Assembly: GCA_022059125.1 (NCBI GenBank)
Contig: JAEUWY010000005.1
Coordinates: 6,014,001 to 6,078,000, forward strand
Source of the DNA: Corynespora cassiicola
Taxonomy: Eukaryota; Ascomycota; Dothideomycetes; Pleosporales; Corynesporascaceae
Reading direction: 5' to 3'
Length of the DNA: 64,000 nt
The position numbers were made by a program, and so were the translations under genes. Below the pieces are notes generated by a model, which saw only the letters and a program-made list of their open reading frames with translations, had not been told where the DNA came from and did not search any database. Below are positions 45,001 to 58,325 of the stretch, in pieces; position 1 is the stretch's first letter, and every line of letters starts with the position of its first letter.

Positions 45001-46469
45001 CAGTTAAAATCTGGAATCCAAGTAGTGGTGAGTGCCTACGGACAATCGCGGATCATAACGGTCCAGCTGAGTCAGTTGTCTTCTCACACAATTCTGCCTG
45101 GCTGGCATCAGCGTCTGGCTACTGTGCAGCTAAGATTTGGGATGTTGATAGTGGTGAATGCTTGCAGACGCTGAGAAGCAAGAGTAGCTCTGTCAGATCA
45201 GTCGCCTTGTCGCCGGACTCAGCATATCTCGCGTCAGCGTCAGATAGCACAGTCAAGATCTGGAATATAAGTAGCGGCGAATGTGTGCGAGCACTCAAAG
45301 GTCATAGCGGCGTTGTGTGGTCCGTAGCATTCTCGCCCGATTCTGCACGGCTTGCGTCCGCATCAAACGATCGCACAGTTAAAATCTGGGACATATGCAA
45401 TAATATGTATCTAGATATGGTCGATGATAATGATAACAAGCCGGAGTGTACCACATTGTCAGGAGGCTCAACAGAATCTGCATTAGCGCCTATTGAGAAT
45501 ACGTTAAAGATTCGGGATATAAGCGGCGACGAGTTCCTGGGGTTGCTCAAGGGTCACAGCAGGGCTATTACTTCAATTACCTTATCGAAAGACCTGTTAC
45601 GGTTTGCTTCCGCATCAGAAGACTGTACGATTAAGATTTGGGATACAAGCAGTCATGAGTGTCTGCAGACGCTCGAGGGCCATGACGGCCCTCTCACTCT
45701 AGTAGCCTTTTCACACGACTCGACTCAGCTTGTATCAGCATCGCACGACTGTAAAGTTAAGATATGGGACAATAGTAGTTTCGAATGCTTGCAGACGTTT
45801 GAGGGTCATAGGGGTCCTGTTTGGTCGGCAGTCTTCTCGCATGACTCATCACAACTTGCATCAGGCTCACACGATGGCACAATTAAAGTCTGGAACGCAA
45901 GAAATGGCAAATGCCTACGAACATTTAAGGGTCACAGCAGTGCGGTCTGCTCGGTAGCCTATTCCTATGACTCGTCCTGGTTAGCATCCGCGTCGTACGA
46001 CAACATGGTTAAGATCTGGGATATAAATGGCGACGAGTGCTTCCAGGTGCTTAAGGGCCATAGTAGATGGGTCAGGTCGGTAGCCTTCTATCCTAACTCG
46101 GAACAACTTGTATCATCGTCAGATGATTACACACTCAAGATTTGGAATTTGACCAGTGGTGAATGTCTTCAGACATTCACCATCAACGAAGCACTTCTCG
46201 ACATTTCGATTGATGCAGACAGCCTCAATCTCCGCAGCTCAACTGGAACAATTCTTTTAGCTGATAGCCGGAGAATAGCGGGTTCACAGAAGTTGAATTA
46301 TCAAGGTTGGGCTTTAAGTTCAGACGGATTATGGATAACCCATAATTCAAACAATGCAATATGGCTACCTTCAGATTACTTGCCATCTTGTTCAATTGTA
46401 TCAGACAACATAATCTGTATAGGTGTTGGGTCAGGAGAGGTATGGACGTTCAAGCTCAACAATATTTAG
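42011..46469 (+). CDS. HET-NACHT-WD40 protein (HNWD allorecognition NLR), two exons
   Basis: Exons 42011-44263 and 44319-46469 (intron 55 nt, donor GTAACA, CTAAC branch) give 1467 residues. The HET domain is at the N-terminus (YAILSHTW at 26, FWVDTCCIN, then RGWTLQELLAP near 140). The NACHT P-loop GDPGKGKT is at 302-309 and Walker B YFIIDALDEC at about 404-413. From about residue 826 to 1371 are WD40 repeats of 42 residues (GH...V.SVAFS.DS..LASAS.D.T.KIWD): twelve clear ones, with one decayed repeat (about 45410-45540) after the seventh. This is the architecture of Podospora anserina HET-D, HET-E and HET-R, where the WD repeats recognise a partner such as HET-C and the HET domain triggers incompatibility cell death. 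No stop or frameshift is present, so the gene looks functional. Its partner is not evident in this window. Confidence 0.95.
44542..46180 (+). repeat. Tandem 126-base WD40-coding repeats
   Basis: About thirteen units of 126 bases in the second exon of the HNWD gene. The fourth (from about 44919) and seventh (from about 45294) are very similar at DNA level, including synonymous positions, while others are more diverged. Confidence 0.9.
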
Positions 46470-47390
46470 GAATGGTTTGTGTACAAATAGCTCAATTTCA
46501 TAAACATTGTGTGTCTGTCTGATAAAATTCCAATTCAAGCGCGCACATGTATACTGTTAGACTGCAACCTTGTGGTAAAGTACTTGAAATTCTCACTGAT
46601 AGATAGGACGAATGACCCTTTCTGGCCACGCCCCGGGGAACTTTCTGGAAACTACAGAAATGCACTAGGCTCTGCAAAAAAAACCTGTTCAGACTCTTCA
46701 GAAATCCCGTAAGGGGTTTTTGGTGTAGTGGATGTTTTCATGCAAGTTCACCTTCAGATGTTATCTGAAAAATCTCACACATAATAGGATATCCACAATC
46801 ATCGTTTTCGCTGTCGTACATGCTTTAGTCTGGATTGTTGTTTCATGTGCAAGCCTTTCTTAGTTCATCTTCATATGGACCATAGATGGAATCTTGTTGA
46901 ACTTGAAGTGTCGTCTTCTTTGCTTGAGTATTTTCAATTCCAATATTATTGTCTTCTAAATGAGGCAAGCTTTGCATACAGGTCATGTCCAAGGACCTCA
47001 CTCTGACAACCATAATAACCGCAGATTACGAAGTCTGAATGAGAGTAATGGTTGCACTTTAGTGTGAGATCTAGACGGGATGAGTAAGAAGATGACTTGA
47101 TTACAAATGGATTTTTGGTGTACATCCGGCTGCCGCCATGAACAGGGATAACCGCCGATCTTTTTCTGTCCAGATCTTGTGATGGAGACACCAGAATTCT
47201 TAAATTAAGGAAAGCCACTATACAAAGTTATCAGTGATTGTTTGCTGTATGCGAAAGAGTGAGTGCTAAGAGTTTTTGGGTGCAGGTTCCGCTGGTGGCT
47301 GCATTAGATCCCGAGACCTACTACGGGAACTAGAATAAGATCTGATTTTAGTTAGGCCCAGCGCGTGATTAGTGCGGAGACTGATTTTTT
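46470..47390. other. 3' flank of the HNWD gene
   Basis: Normal composition that falls to AT-rich after about 47390. A minus-strand frame at 47218-46946 (90 codons, MAFLNLRILVSPSQDL...) resembles nothing known and has no signal peptide. No other feature is seen. Confidence 0.4.
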
Positions 47391-50324
47391 ACACTCTAAT
47401 AAGTTCGTAAATAGCAAGCTTAGCTAAATTAAGCTTCGTTTCTTCTGCTTAAATTTTTTTATATCTGTTTAAGTACGGATACTATTCGTAAGTACAGTTA
47501 GCGATTTTTTTTTAACTATCGCTTTTTCCCGGGAAACATAATTTTCCGTAGCTTCTGTACGTAAGAGATAAGCTGTTTATACTATGTTATAAACTTCTCT
47601 TCTACTTCTTTTATAAATTTATTTTTTTTATCTACTTTTTCTTTTTTAATTTCTGTAAGCTTCTGTATTAGTTCGTAGTTCTAAAAGTTATACTCTATTA
47701 TACTTTTTAAATAACTAAGTCTGTTTTAGTAAATATAAATCTAAAATAAAATTTAAAAAAACAACTTTAGATCGTGTATAAACGTATACTCTTTTTTATA
47801 AAATGCTTTAATTACTATAAAAACTTTAGTTTTAGTTTTACTTAGCGCTTTAAAAGCACTTTTCCGGTTAATTTTAATAGTAAAGTTAAAATTAATTAAA
47901 AAACTATTATTTTTAGTAGTATTTAATTTAACGTTACTTACAGATATATCGCGATATAGAATTAGATTTTTTAAAGTATAAAGAATACGTATAAAAAGTT
48001 ATAGAACAGTTAAAAAAATTTTATTTATAAGTTAATATAAAAAAAAGTAACTTTACTGTAAAGCAAACTAAGTTTTTAAACTTTATTATCTTTATTAATA
48101 AAATATAAAAAAACTCTAAAAAAATAGAAGCTATTTTAAAATAGAAAAAGCTAACTACTTTTAAAAAGCTATAAAACTTTTTTAATTTTTATAACTTCTA
48201 CTGTAACTAAATTAAAAACTATAATAAAATTATTTATTTTTTAATCTAGTTAATAAAAACAGATACTTTCTATACTTTTAGAAAAAAAAACGCTGTATTT
48301 AAGCGTTTTAAAAAAGCTTTTATTTTAAATAATATTATTATATAGCACTTTTTAACTTAGAAAACTAAATTAGAGACTAATACTAGTAATAGTATTCGGT
48401 GTTTTTACGCAAAAGTAGAATAATAAAAAATAGTATTTAATTATTTATTTTTTTAAAACTATAACTACCGCAGAAATAAACTATAATATTTATAATAAAA
48501 AAATATTAGTAGTTATTAGAGTTATTAAACACTAGAACAACTAGCTAATTAGCCTATACTATTTTTTTAAAATTCTAACTAATTATTATATACTAAAATA
48601 CTTTAGTATAAAATAGTTACTGTTATAAAAATAGATTTAGTAAACTAATAAACTTACAGAAATATACTGTAAAATTACTTACTAATCTAGCTCTGTAAAT
48701 ATAGTAGCTAATATTTTATTATAAAAGTAAAAAAAACTTCGCACCTAAAAAAATAAAAATATTATTATTTATATTAAAGTTTTTCTGTATACTAACTAAT
48801 TTATTTATAAAAATAATAACTTTATAATTACGGTTTTTAAACTCTTTTCTAATTTTTTATTAATAAATTAAAATTTAAAATAATATTTATATTATTTATT
48901 AAATCGTCTGTTAATTACTAATTAAACTACTAAATTATTTAATAAGTAAAAAAAAAAAATTTAAAAACGTTTAAAAAGTAAGTATAGTCTAACTCTCTTA
49001 GAACTACTTTTTTAAAAAAAAAAGTTAGTAGTATTTAAAGTAGATTTTTTTTAAATGTATTTTATTTAGTCTGTCTACGCTATAGTTATAACTATATATT
49101 TAAAAGCTAGTAAAACTAGTAAAATAATACGTAAGCTGTATTTTTAGCCTAATCTATCTAAAAATATTATTTAATATATATATAACTGTTAAAAATGCTA
49201 ACGGAATTATATTCTAAAAAATAAAACTTTTAGTCTGTTCTATTTATTATTTATTTCTAAATATATATAGCGTAATATTTCTATAAACTTTTTAAATTTT
49301 CTACTTAATAAAAAAAGTTATAATAATATTTTTATTATAGTCTATAAACTTAGTAAATATGCTTTTTTACTGCTCTGCTATAAAACCGCTACTACTAAAA
49401 ATACTACTAATATATACTATAAGTATATTTAGCGCATTTACGGCGCTTTTAAAAGTATTATTTCTAACTAAAAATTTTAATTTATTTTCTGCTTTACTAA
49501 TAAGCTTTATAAATTTATAAGTATTTAATTTAAAAAATCTACAGCCTACTGTTTATAAACTAATAGTAATATTAAAATTATAAACTAATATTTTGCTACC
49601 TGTTTATAACTTTTTATTAGTTACTTTTAAAATAATTAGTCTAATCTGCTACTATATATAAATTATATTTAAGCTATTTTTTTCTATAATTTTACAGACT
49701 TCTTATTTTATAAAATTAAATTTAAATATAAATTTTACTATTATTAAAACTAGTATACGCAAGTTAAAGACGCTTATAACTTATTTAAAAATATTTTATT
49801 TAAACGCGCTTTTAATTATTATTATAAATATTATAAAACTATTTAATAGATATAACTACGTATAAAAGAAAACTTAGCTAAAATTTAAAAAAGCTAGAAA
49901 ATTTAGGCTAATAAAAAGCGTCGCGACTCTAACTTTAAAATTAATAATTTAGTATATATAATATTTAAAAAATTTAAAACTTTTTAACTAAGCTTTAAGT
50001 TAGATTAATAAATATATAGACTCTACTAAATTACTAGTATAAAAAAACACTTCTACTAAATTAATCTACTTTTTTATATAAAAATTTATTTAGTATTTTA
50101 TACTAGTCGCCTACGTAAAGCCTCTAATAATCTACTATTAAAATAATACTTAAAACTAAAACTTTTAATAGAAGTAAATAGTTTACTTAAATAAAAAGTT
50201 AAATTAATTATTAATAGCTAACTTAACTACGGTAAACTATTCTATTATACTAGCTAAATAAATTATAATAATAATTTTACTTTTTATTTTACTAGTAATT
50301 TTATTAATACTCTTAAACGCGTGC

Positions 50325-50682
50325 TGTAAGGACACAGGGCGACTTATCTCCGATACGGCTCAGGTACCACTTAAAATAAGAGTTCACAGAACTAGAGAAC
50401 AATTACAAGTCGGAACCTATAGGTCTTATACAAAAGGACATTTCTAGACTACAGAACTATCTAGAAATATTACGTTCTTTTATATTCTTTTCTGAAACTT
50501 TCTATCTCTGGTTCAACTTAGTGCCGACTTAGTTATAATAAATAAAAAACTTAGATAGCTGGATGTTTAGATTTGAGTTAGAGTTAGATCGGAAGTTAAA
50601 GTTAGAGTCTAGTTAGAAGTCAAGGTTACGTGCGCAATGCTAGAAAGTAAAATCAGACTTTATGCGGACGAGGTTCGTTACA
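50325..50682 (+). mobile_element. Solo LTR with mutated target-site duplication
   Basis: A 358-base segment beginning TGTAAGGACACAGGGCGACT and ending GAGGTTCGTTACA (TG...CA ends). It is closely matched at 59790-60141 in the same orientation. The five bases before it (CGTGC) and after it (CATAC) differ only by two G-to-A changes, as expected of a target duplication hit by RIP. No internal retrotransposon sequence is attached on either side, so it is a solo LTR. It keeps more G+C than its surroundings. Confidence 0.8.
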
Positions 50683-51255
50683 CATACAACAGTTTTATAA
50701 AAAATATTTTAATAAATTTAAGTTTTTTAAAAAGTTTTAAGTATGATTAAAAGCTGTAGTTAATAATAAAAACCTTACAGTAACTTCTAAAAATAACTTT
50801 TCTATTAAAAAAAATATTATAAGTAAAGTAAAACGCTAATAAATTAACTACTAACTAGTCTACTTTTAGCTAAAAATTCTTAAACTTACTAGCTTTTTTT
50901 TATATATTTTAAATTTTTAATTTAATGCGATTATTATAATTCCGGCTTAAGCTATTAAAAAAGCTTAAAATTAATACTATTTTATATATAAAACAGAGTA
51001 GATATGCGCAGCACTACTAAAAAAATAAAAAAAATAAAACTAAAATAGCAGAAAAAACCTGAAATAAAGTAATCTTTAGTAGAAATTAACTATTTAAAAA
51101 GCTAATTAGAGTTTTTAAATTATATTTTATTACTTTAATACAGACTTTTAAAAAAAAGTAATATAATAATCTAAACTAAAATACTATTTTACTACAGTAT
51201 TTTTTTTTTTTACTCTACTTTACTTTTACTTATTCTATTTTTAACTAGTTAGTAT

Positions 51256-51291
51256 AAAAAGCTGGGTACTCTCTGTACCTTTCAGCTTTTT
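51256..51291. repeat. Hairpin-forming inverted repeat
   Basis: AAAAAGCTG-GGTAC faces GTACC-TTTCAGCTTTTT across a five-base loop. It stands out in the AT-rich block by its higher G+C. Function, if any, is unknown; it could be part of a transposon end. Confidence 0.5.
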
Positions 51292-54200
51292 ATTTTAGTA
51301 TAGCTGAAATATACAGAGTACAACCTAAAACCTATTATTTTATATTTGCCTCTTAGTTAATGCTTATAATTTATATAGCTTAACGTTAACGTATTTTATA
51401 AGCAAATTATTTAGAAGTATTTTAGTACTAAAAATACAGCTATTTATAATACTATAACCTTATTTTATACTATAATTATATTTTATAATATGTTTTTCGT
51501 GCTAGAAAAGTTTTTATATTATATTTAGTTAATATACTAACTATTTTTTATATACTGGCGATTAGCGGCAAGACCTACTAGTTAAATAGATATTTTAATA
51601 TTATATAAGCTTAGTTAATAGCAGATATATATATATATATATAAGCTAAAATAGTAGTGTAGTAGCTGGTAAGCTTTATCTACTAATAGTAAAATATACT
51701 CTAAATAGTATAAACTATTATTTTTATACTAACTTAATAGCTAAAAAATAGTTTTATATATATTGTAAGCATACTACTGTAGATAAACTTTATTAACTAA
51801 TTATATATTATATAAAGTATATTTAATTTTTTTATTTTTATTAATTTGTGCTAAGTACTTTTTTTTAAAATATCTACTTAAGTTTTTTAAAGTACTAAGT
51901 AAGCGTATACGCTTTTTAACAGACTTCTTTTTATTTTCTAAATATATAAAGTATATAGTTAGCTTTTTTTTTTTATATATAAATACTTTAGTTTTTTCTA
52001 AAGCTGTAAGCAGCGGGTTAATAGTTTTTATATATAATTTTAACTTAGCTGTACTTACTACTTATTAAATTTTTTAAATTATATTTTTTTTTAATATTAT
52101 AATAAAAAGTAATTGCTTTAATAGCAGTACTACGTTAATAATATTTTTTTTTAGTATTAACTCTAAAAGTAATAGAAAAGATTTAATTAATTAAATATGT
52201 TTAGGCGTTTTTTTAATACCGTATTCTAGCTTTATTTTTACTTTATTCTTAAATATTACATCTAATAATTATTACTAAATATCTTTTTCTACCTAATTTT
52301 AATTTTAGTTTTTTTTAATATTAACTAGTAATACGTATTTAAGTCGCTGCTTCTTATTATAAATATTTTTTTTCTAGTTTTTTATACTTTTTTTTTCTAA
52401 AACGCTTATTTTTATATTTTTTATGCTGTTAAAAAAGTTTTTAAATTAAAAAATTATAATTTACAGATACAGATTACTTTAATATTAAGTATTATAGCTA
52501 ATTTAAATTAATTTACTAGCTTATCCGGCACGCTGCTTATATAATTTCGTTCTAAAATACTATACTGTAAATAATAGCTTAAGTATTTACAGTAATATAT
52601 TAAAAAAAATAGTAATTAAAAAAGATTTTGCTATTAGTATACTGTATAATAAAATTTTATAAATCTTTAGTTATATTCTCTATTATAATTAGTTTTAAAT
52701 TATTTAGATAGAGTAAATTTTATATATACTATTCCGATTAAACGTATTACCTGCTCTATATCTAAAATAATATAGCTCTGTAATCTGTTTAAACTCTATT
52801 ATTTTTTTTATATTTTTTATATAAAGTTAAAAAGTAGTACTAAGAAGTCGCTTTTCTAAAACCCGCTATCTAACTATATTTAATATATATTAACAGAAAA
52901 CGTAGATAATTAATATTTTTAATTAAAAAAATAGCTTAAATATTTAAAAAAAAGTTTAAAAGCGCTTTTAAGTTTTAAAAATATATTATTAGTAAATATT
53001 AAATCTAGTAAAAATACATAAAAGTTTAGAATAAATAAAAAATTAAACAGAATTTTAAAAATTAGATATATATTTCTGTAAAATTAGTAAAAGTTTATTA
53101 TATATATATTTATAAGAAATACGCATAGTATTTTTAGCCTAAAAAATATTTTTATAAATTTATAAGTTAGTTTAAGCAGAATTTTATACAGTTTAGCCTT
53201 TTTTATATTCTAAAAAATTATTATTTTAATATACTTATATTATAGTTTTAAAAAGGTATCTAAACAGTTTACAGTAATAAAGCTTTTTTAAATAAAAAAA
53301 TTTATCTGTATATAATATCGTTCTATTTTAAATTTTTTTTTAGTTATTATAATAGTTATTTATGCAATTTTTTTTATATTATATATATTTATAGCAGACT
53401 TTTTATATAGTATATAGCTTAATTCACGCTTTAGTACTAGCTTTAATAATATTTTCGTAAAAAACTTTAAATTAGCATTTATACTTTATTAAAATATAGT
53501 ATTATATTTTTTGTATTTAGCTGACTAATTACTTATTTATATTTTTTTTATTCTTTTTCTGTATAGAAAAAAAAATTATTTTCTATAAGTTTTTAAAAAA
53601 AAAGTATTTTTAGTTCTACGAAGTTTCTGTTTTTTTTTACTTTATATTAAATTTAATTTTTATTTAAAAAAGCAGGTTATATTATCTACAGTTAGAAATT
53701 ATATTAATTTTTCTAAATATTCTCTAATATATTAATAATATCTTTTTAGTATTAATTTTTAGTATAAAAGCTTAGAGAAAAAGTAAAAACTTTAAACTTA
53801 CTGTATTTATAGCTTATTTATATTATTTATATATAGAAAAGTACTAGATGCGTATACTAGCACTATATCTATATTATTGACTTTTTTTTTCTGTATAAAA
53901 TAATACTCTAGTAAATAGATATACTTTTTTAAAATATATTTTTTATCTAACTACTGCGTACTAAATATAGCATATTTTTTACTACTCTACTCTATATTTA
54001 AATAGTTTATTATATAGTTAGAGTTACTGTTAAATACTGTAGAAGCTAATAAATAGCTGCTTAAGCTTATAGCGCGGTAAAATAATATAAAAAATAAAAA
54101 AAAATTAAATATAAAAGCAGTTTATAAAAAATATAAAAAATAAAATAAGTAAAAGTTTACTCGGGCGATTTAAAACGTAACTACTAAACTACAAAATTTA

Positions 54201-56404
54201 GTATATTTAGTAGATATTTAGTATAAAGTTAAAAAGAAAAAAATAATTATTTTAAATATGCGCTTAAAAGGCACAGCAGCTTCTATTTCGTACTAATAAA
54301 TAATAAACTATAATTAGTAATTTAGAGTATAGTTGTAGTAGTAGTGTAAATAGATTAGTAGTTAGTTCTACTGTAATAAAGCAGAAAAGTTAAATATATT
54401 AATAATATATATACTTATAAAAGCGCTGTACTATATTTCTTTCAGCCTAAAAACTATTAAATATAAAAAAAAAAAAGTAAAGAGAGTAGTAAAAACTTTA
54501 TTTTAAAGTAAAGCTATAAGCTATAAAGTGTAATAGTATAAATTAAAGCGGCTGTCTATTTTAAACTAAGTTAAATTAGATATTTTAGCTTTAGCTGCGT
54601 ACAGAGTATAGTCTGTAGATTTTAAAAAGTTTTAAAATAAATTAGTATTAGAAAACAGCGTTATAAGTTACTAAAAACAGCAGTAAATTTACTATTTTAA
54701 ATTTTTAAATAGTAATAAAAGCGCTTTTTTTTTATTAACGCCGTAAATAATAATCTGTACTTTTTATTCTATATCTATATTATTTACTAAATATATTTAA
54801 ATTATATATACTATATAAATATTTTAGTAGTATACTTTTATTTAGTTTAATTTAAAAAGTTTAGCTTTTTTAATAGGCGACAGATCTATTTCTACTATAA
54901 TACGTTAGCTAATTAAGCTAATATTTATTTATAAATTTAAAATAATTTATAACTATTTTTTAAGTATTATATTTTTAAATATACTGCACGTACGCTTTAT
55001 ATCTAGTATAATATATATAAATATATATTTTATTATTTTTAAATTATAAATAAAATTTAGTTTTTTTTATTTAGTAAATACAGACTAAAATTTAATTTAA
55101 GTTACTATTTTAGCATTTATTAGCGTAGTAGTTTATTTTCTAGTATTTAAAATAAGTAATATTATTTTTATTATATAGTAAATTATTTACAGAAAATATA
55201 AGCGCGTTAACTACTTTTTATTTTTTAAATATTTTATAGTAATTATTATATATAAAAAATATATATATTATAGAGGATTATTACAGATTACACTTAAAAA
55301 TAAAACTTAAAACTACTAAGTTTTTTTATATTACTAGTATCTAGTAGTAGTTAGTTATTACTTATTATATTTTTAGTTAAAGTTTTAAAAATAGATATTA
55401 GATCTGTTATAATTTAGTATACAGTATAAATTAATTTTTTAAAATATTAAAATATATTATAAATACGCAGACTGTTTAATTTTTTAATTAAATAGTTTAA
55501 ATATATATTATAGCAGCTTTTAAAATACAGTTAATAAAATTAAAAAATAAGTTAAGTATATAAATTTTAAAGTATTTTTAGGTTAATATTTCTCTACGTA
55601 CTTTAAATATATATTTATAGTATAAGTACTATAGTTTTTTTAAATTATCTGTTAAGTATTATATAGCTTAAAAAACTTTACTATTACTATTATAAAATTT
55701 TTAAAATAGTAGCTAAAAAGCTATTTTACAGAAATAAAAAAACTTATAATATTTTTTAAAAAAAATAATTTTATATTTTACTAAATTTTTTAGTTTAAGT
55801 ATATATTTTAGCTGCAGTAATGTAAATACTTTAAATATATTTTTTTAATATATATTTTACGCGTAGAATTTAAAAGTTTTTTTAATGGCTAGTTTTATTA
55901 TATTTAAAGTAGTATTTTTTTTTATATTTTTAAGTTATACGATTTTAGTTTCTAATATATATAAATATTATAGTTTTTAAAATTTATCGCGTTACTTTTC
56001 TGCAGCTTAAATATATTTATTAAATATTATAAAAATATTTATTATAAATATTAGTTACTTATTATTAATAAAAAAAATATAAGCGTTATTTATTTTCTGT
56101 AGTTATTTAAAAAGCTGTTATATTTTTTTAAAAAATATTTTTTAACTACCCGCACGCGTTTTAAAAATTATTTTTAAATTATTATATTAAAAAATATTAT
56201 TATATAAAATATTTAGCTTTAAGTAATAGTATTTACTTTATACTAAAATTAATAACAGAAAAATAGCTTAAATAATATATTAATAGTAGTTTTAGAAATA
56301 ATATTTATTACGTTTAAAGCGTATACTAAATACAGATTTTATACAGCTTACTTACTTAGCACGCTAATATAAATACAGAATAGCTAGAGTTCTGTAATAT
56401 CCGT

Positions 56405-56513
56405 TACATTTATTAAATATCTAACTAGTATTATTACTATTTTTTTTATTTATATTTACTGTTTAGTTTTAGTCTAGTATAGCTAAAAAAAAAAAAACTT
56501 CTATAGCTCTTTT
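56405..56513 (+). repeat. Terminal repeat R2, copy 2
   Basis: Same terminus as at 37335-37512 and same orientation: ...TTACTGTTTAGTTTTAGTC...then AGCTCTTTTA. It is the last AT-rich sequence before the small gene island. Confidence 0.75.
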
Positions 56514-57146
56514 AATAAAAAAGTAAGTTACAATTTAGTTATTAAAATGTTGTGATAAAAGAAAGAAAAAAATGCGGTTTTAGCAGAGGTGCGCAGCTTG
56601 CTTATCCTCTAAAGCTGGCACGTTTTACATTGAATGTTTGTAAATCTTGTCCATCTCACTACAACAAGCTCTACTTTTTTACCCAATTTCCGGCGTGTAC
56701 AAGTATAAGCCCTCCTTACTCTCTACTTTCTCTGGGTATTAATCCTTCTATGTAGCTACATCTTATTTCCTTCGGCACAGGGTTCTAAGCTCCAAGATGC
56801 TAGACACTCAAACCAGCTTCCACCGCTGTTCGAATGCGGGGTATCATTCAAATAATGAGTCGCATCCAACTGCTCTATATTTCACTTAACTCAGCGTTTC
56901 CTTGATGGTTGTGATAACGCCAACAAGGAGAAAATGGGACAAAATTTACTGGGATTTTGGATTAGTCCCTGCGGCCTGGGCGACCCTGGTCCGGAACTTG
57001 AATACTCCCGTGCTCGGCCCAGTTGCCTATTCGATTACTGGAACAAAGAACGAATCGGCTCGGTAATTCTTCAATGCCGCCGTCTTGAGTCGTTGAAATG
57101 TGTTTTCCGAGGTTCCGATATTTTAGTCCCATTTATGCAGTTCATA
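56514..57146. other. Left flank of the small gene island
   Basis: Composition returns to near normal within about 50 bases. The frames at 56552-56755 and 56934-57275 have no family signature; the latter is antisense to the 3' end of the membrane protein gene. Nothing else is recognised. Confidence 0.45.
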
Positions 57147-58325
57147 TCATCCTTCCCCGGCAACGATGGTTTGGACATTGGGTGGTCTGTTAGACTCTTC
57201 ACTGTTCTTGTCTGGAAATTCCGACACCTTGGTACTCTGAACTGTTTTCATCGGTTGAAGTTGAACCTCCGATGAGTTGTCGTCGTCCAACTCCTCTAAA
57301 GGACGACGACTTGTGCTCCTCCTGTTCATGCCCGAATACAACTCGCTTCCATTACCACTGCCGTAGTCATAACCAGACGCATTTGTCGCTTTTCTCGATC
57401 GGAATAGTGGGCGTAAGAGGGGAAGACAAGCCAATGCAATCGCAACAGAAGGTTCAAGGCTGGAGAGAATGGCAATGAGTATTCCCGCATAGGGCATATC
57501 GGTGAAATCTGCGTTCGGTAGCAAGGTTTGCCGATATATCGTGACGACCCAGGTCCTACAATATTGGTGAGCTCGTACCGGCCAATTCGAGTCAAAGTAC
57601 GTAGATATTGACTTACATCATTCCAACACTAAGCATCCCCATAGTGAAGAGCTTTTTCTTCAGCGGCAGATGTAGCGGGAGAAGATAGGGCATAGGAAGA
57701 GCAATCAGGATGATATCGGTGATGATATTGATGGCTCCCATTGCAAAATAGAAAGCAAACTGACTACCGCAGGTTCCTGGAAGTGTAAAATTCCAATTCT
57801 TCGCGAAAGGTCTGCAAATCAGAAAACTGGCGACTGTGTTTGCCACATTCCACAGGATTATGCCGATACCGATCCATCGAGCCCATTTGATCATTGAAGG
57901 GATAGGAATGATTGCAGCATACATCAACAGTACTGATAGCTTACTGAAACATACGGTGGCGTTCCATAACAGGGAAAATGATACGAGGCCTTTGAAAAAG
58001 AACACGGCCACATCGGGACCAAATCGGACAAGAATCTCTGCAGTGTGGAAACTGAATCCGCCATGGGTGACAAGCAACATACAGCATGTATGAAGAGCTG
58101 TATTACAAAACTTTTCAGAGGAGAAATCAGCAACGCAACTGACTAAGCCGCGTGGATACTTACTAGAGCTACAATTACACAGTAATCGCTGTGGTCTAAT
58201 CTCTGGCTAATCTTCTTTGCAACTAGACGCAAACCCACCGAAAGTACGACAAGGAATATTGAAAAAGCAGACGCGATAATGACACCAATCTGTGCACTAT
58301 TCTCTATTGGGATTGTTTGGGCCAT
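57147..58325 (-). CDS. Pth11-like seven-helix membrane protein (fungal rhodopsin-fold domain), three exons
   Basis: Exons 58325-58164, 58110-57617 and 57555-57147 (introns 53 and 61 nt; acceptors AAG and TAG) join in frame to 354 residues. The start is the ATG at 58325 (ATGGCC context); an in-frame ATG at 58409 would add 28 residues that do not look membrane-related. Seven hydrophobic segments are visible, with family landmarks RLDHSDYCVIVAL after helix 1-2, YAAIIPIPSMIKWARWIG, a CRPFAKNWN segment followed by GTCGSQ, ITDIILIALPMPYL, and the closing SLEPSVAIALACLPLLRPLF. The C-terminal 95 residues are hydrophilic and probably cytoplasmic. Relatives in fungi include the Magnaporthe receptor Pth11, though most members are uncharacterised and this one lacks a CFEM domain. 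It is the only gene on its island. Confidence 0.88.

Larger units (their letters stand above)
47391..56513. repeat. AT-rich block 2 (RIP-degraded repeats)
   Basis: 9.1 kb of very low G+C with no open frame of 60 codons or more. Apart from the LTR at 50325-50682, a possible zinc-knuckle relic near 54330 and the terminal repeat at the right edge, I could not name the parent elements. 47.4-50.3 kb and 50.7-54.1 kb contain long stretches whose stop-riddled translations look protein-derived, but no reverse transcriptase or integrase motif was recognised with confidence. Confidence 0.85.
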
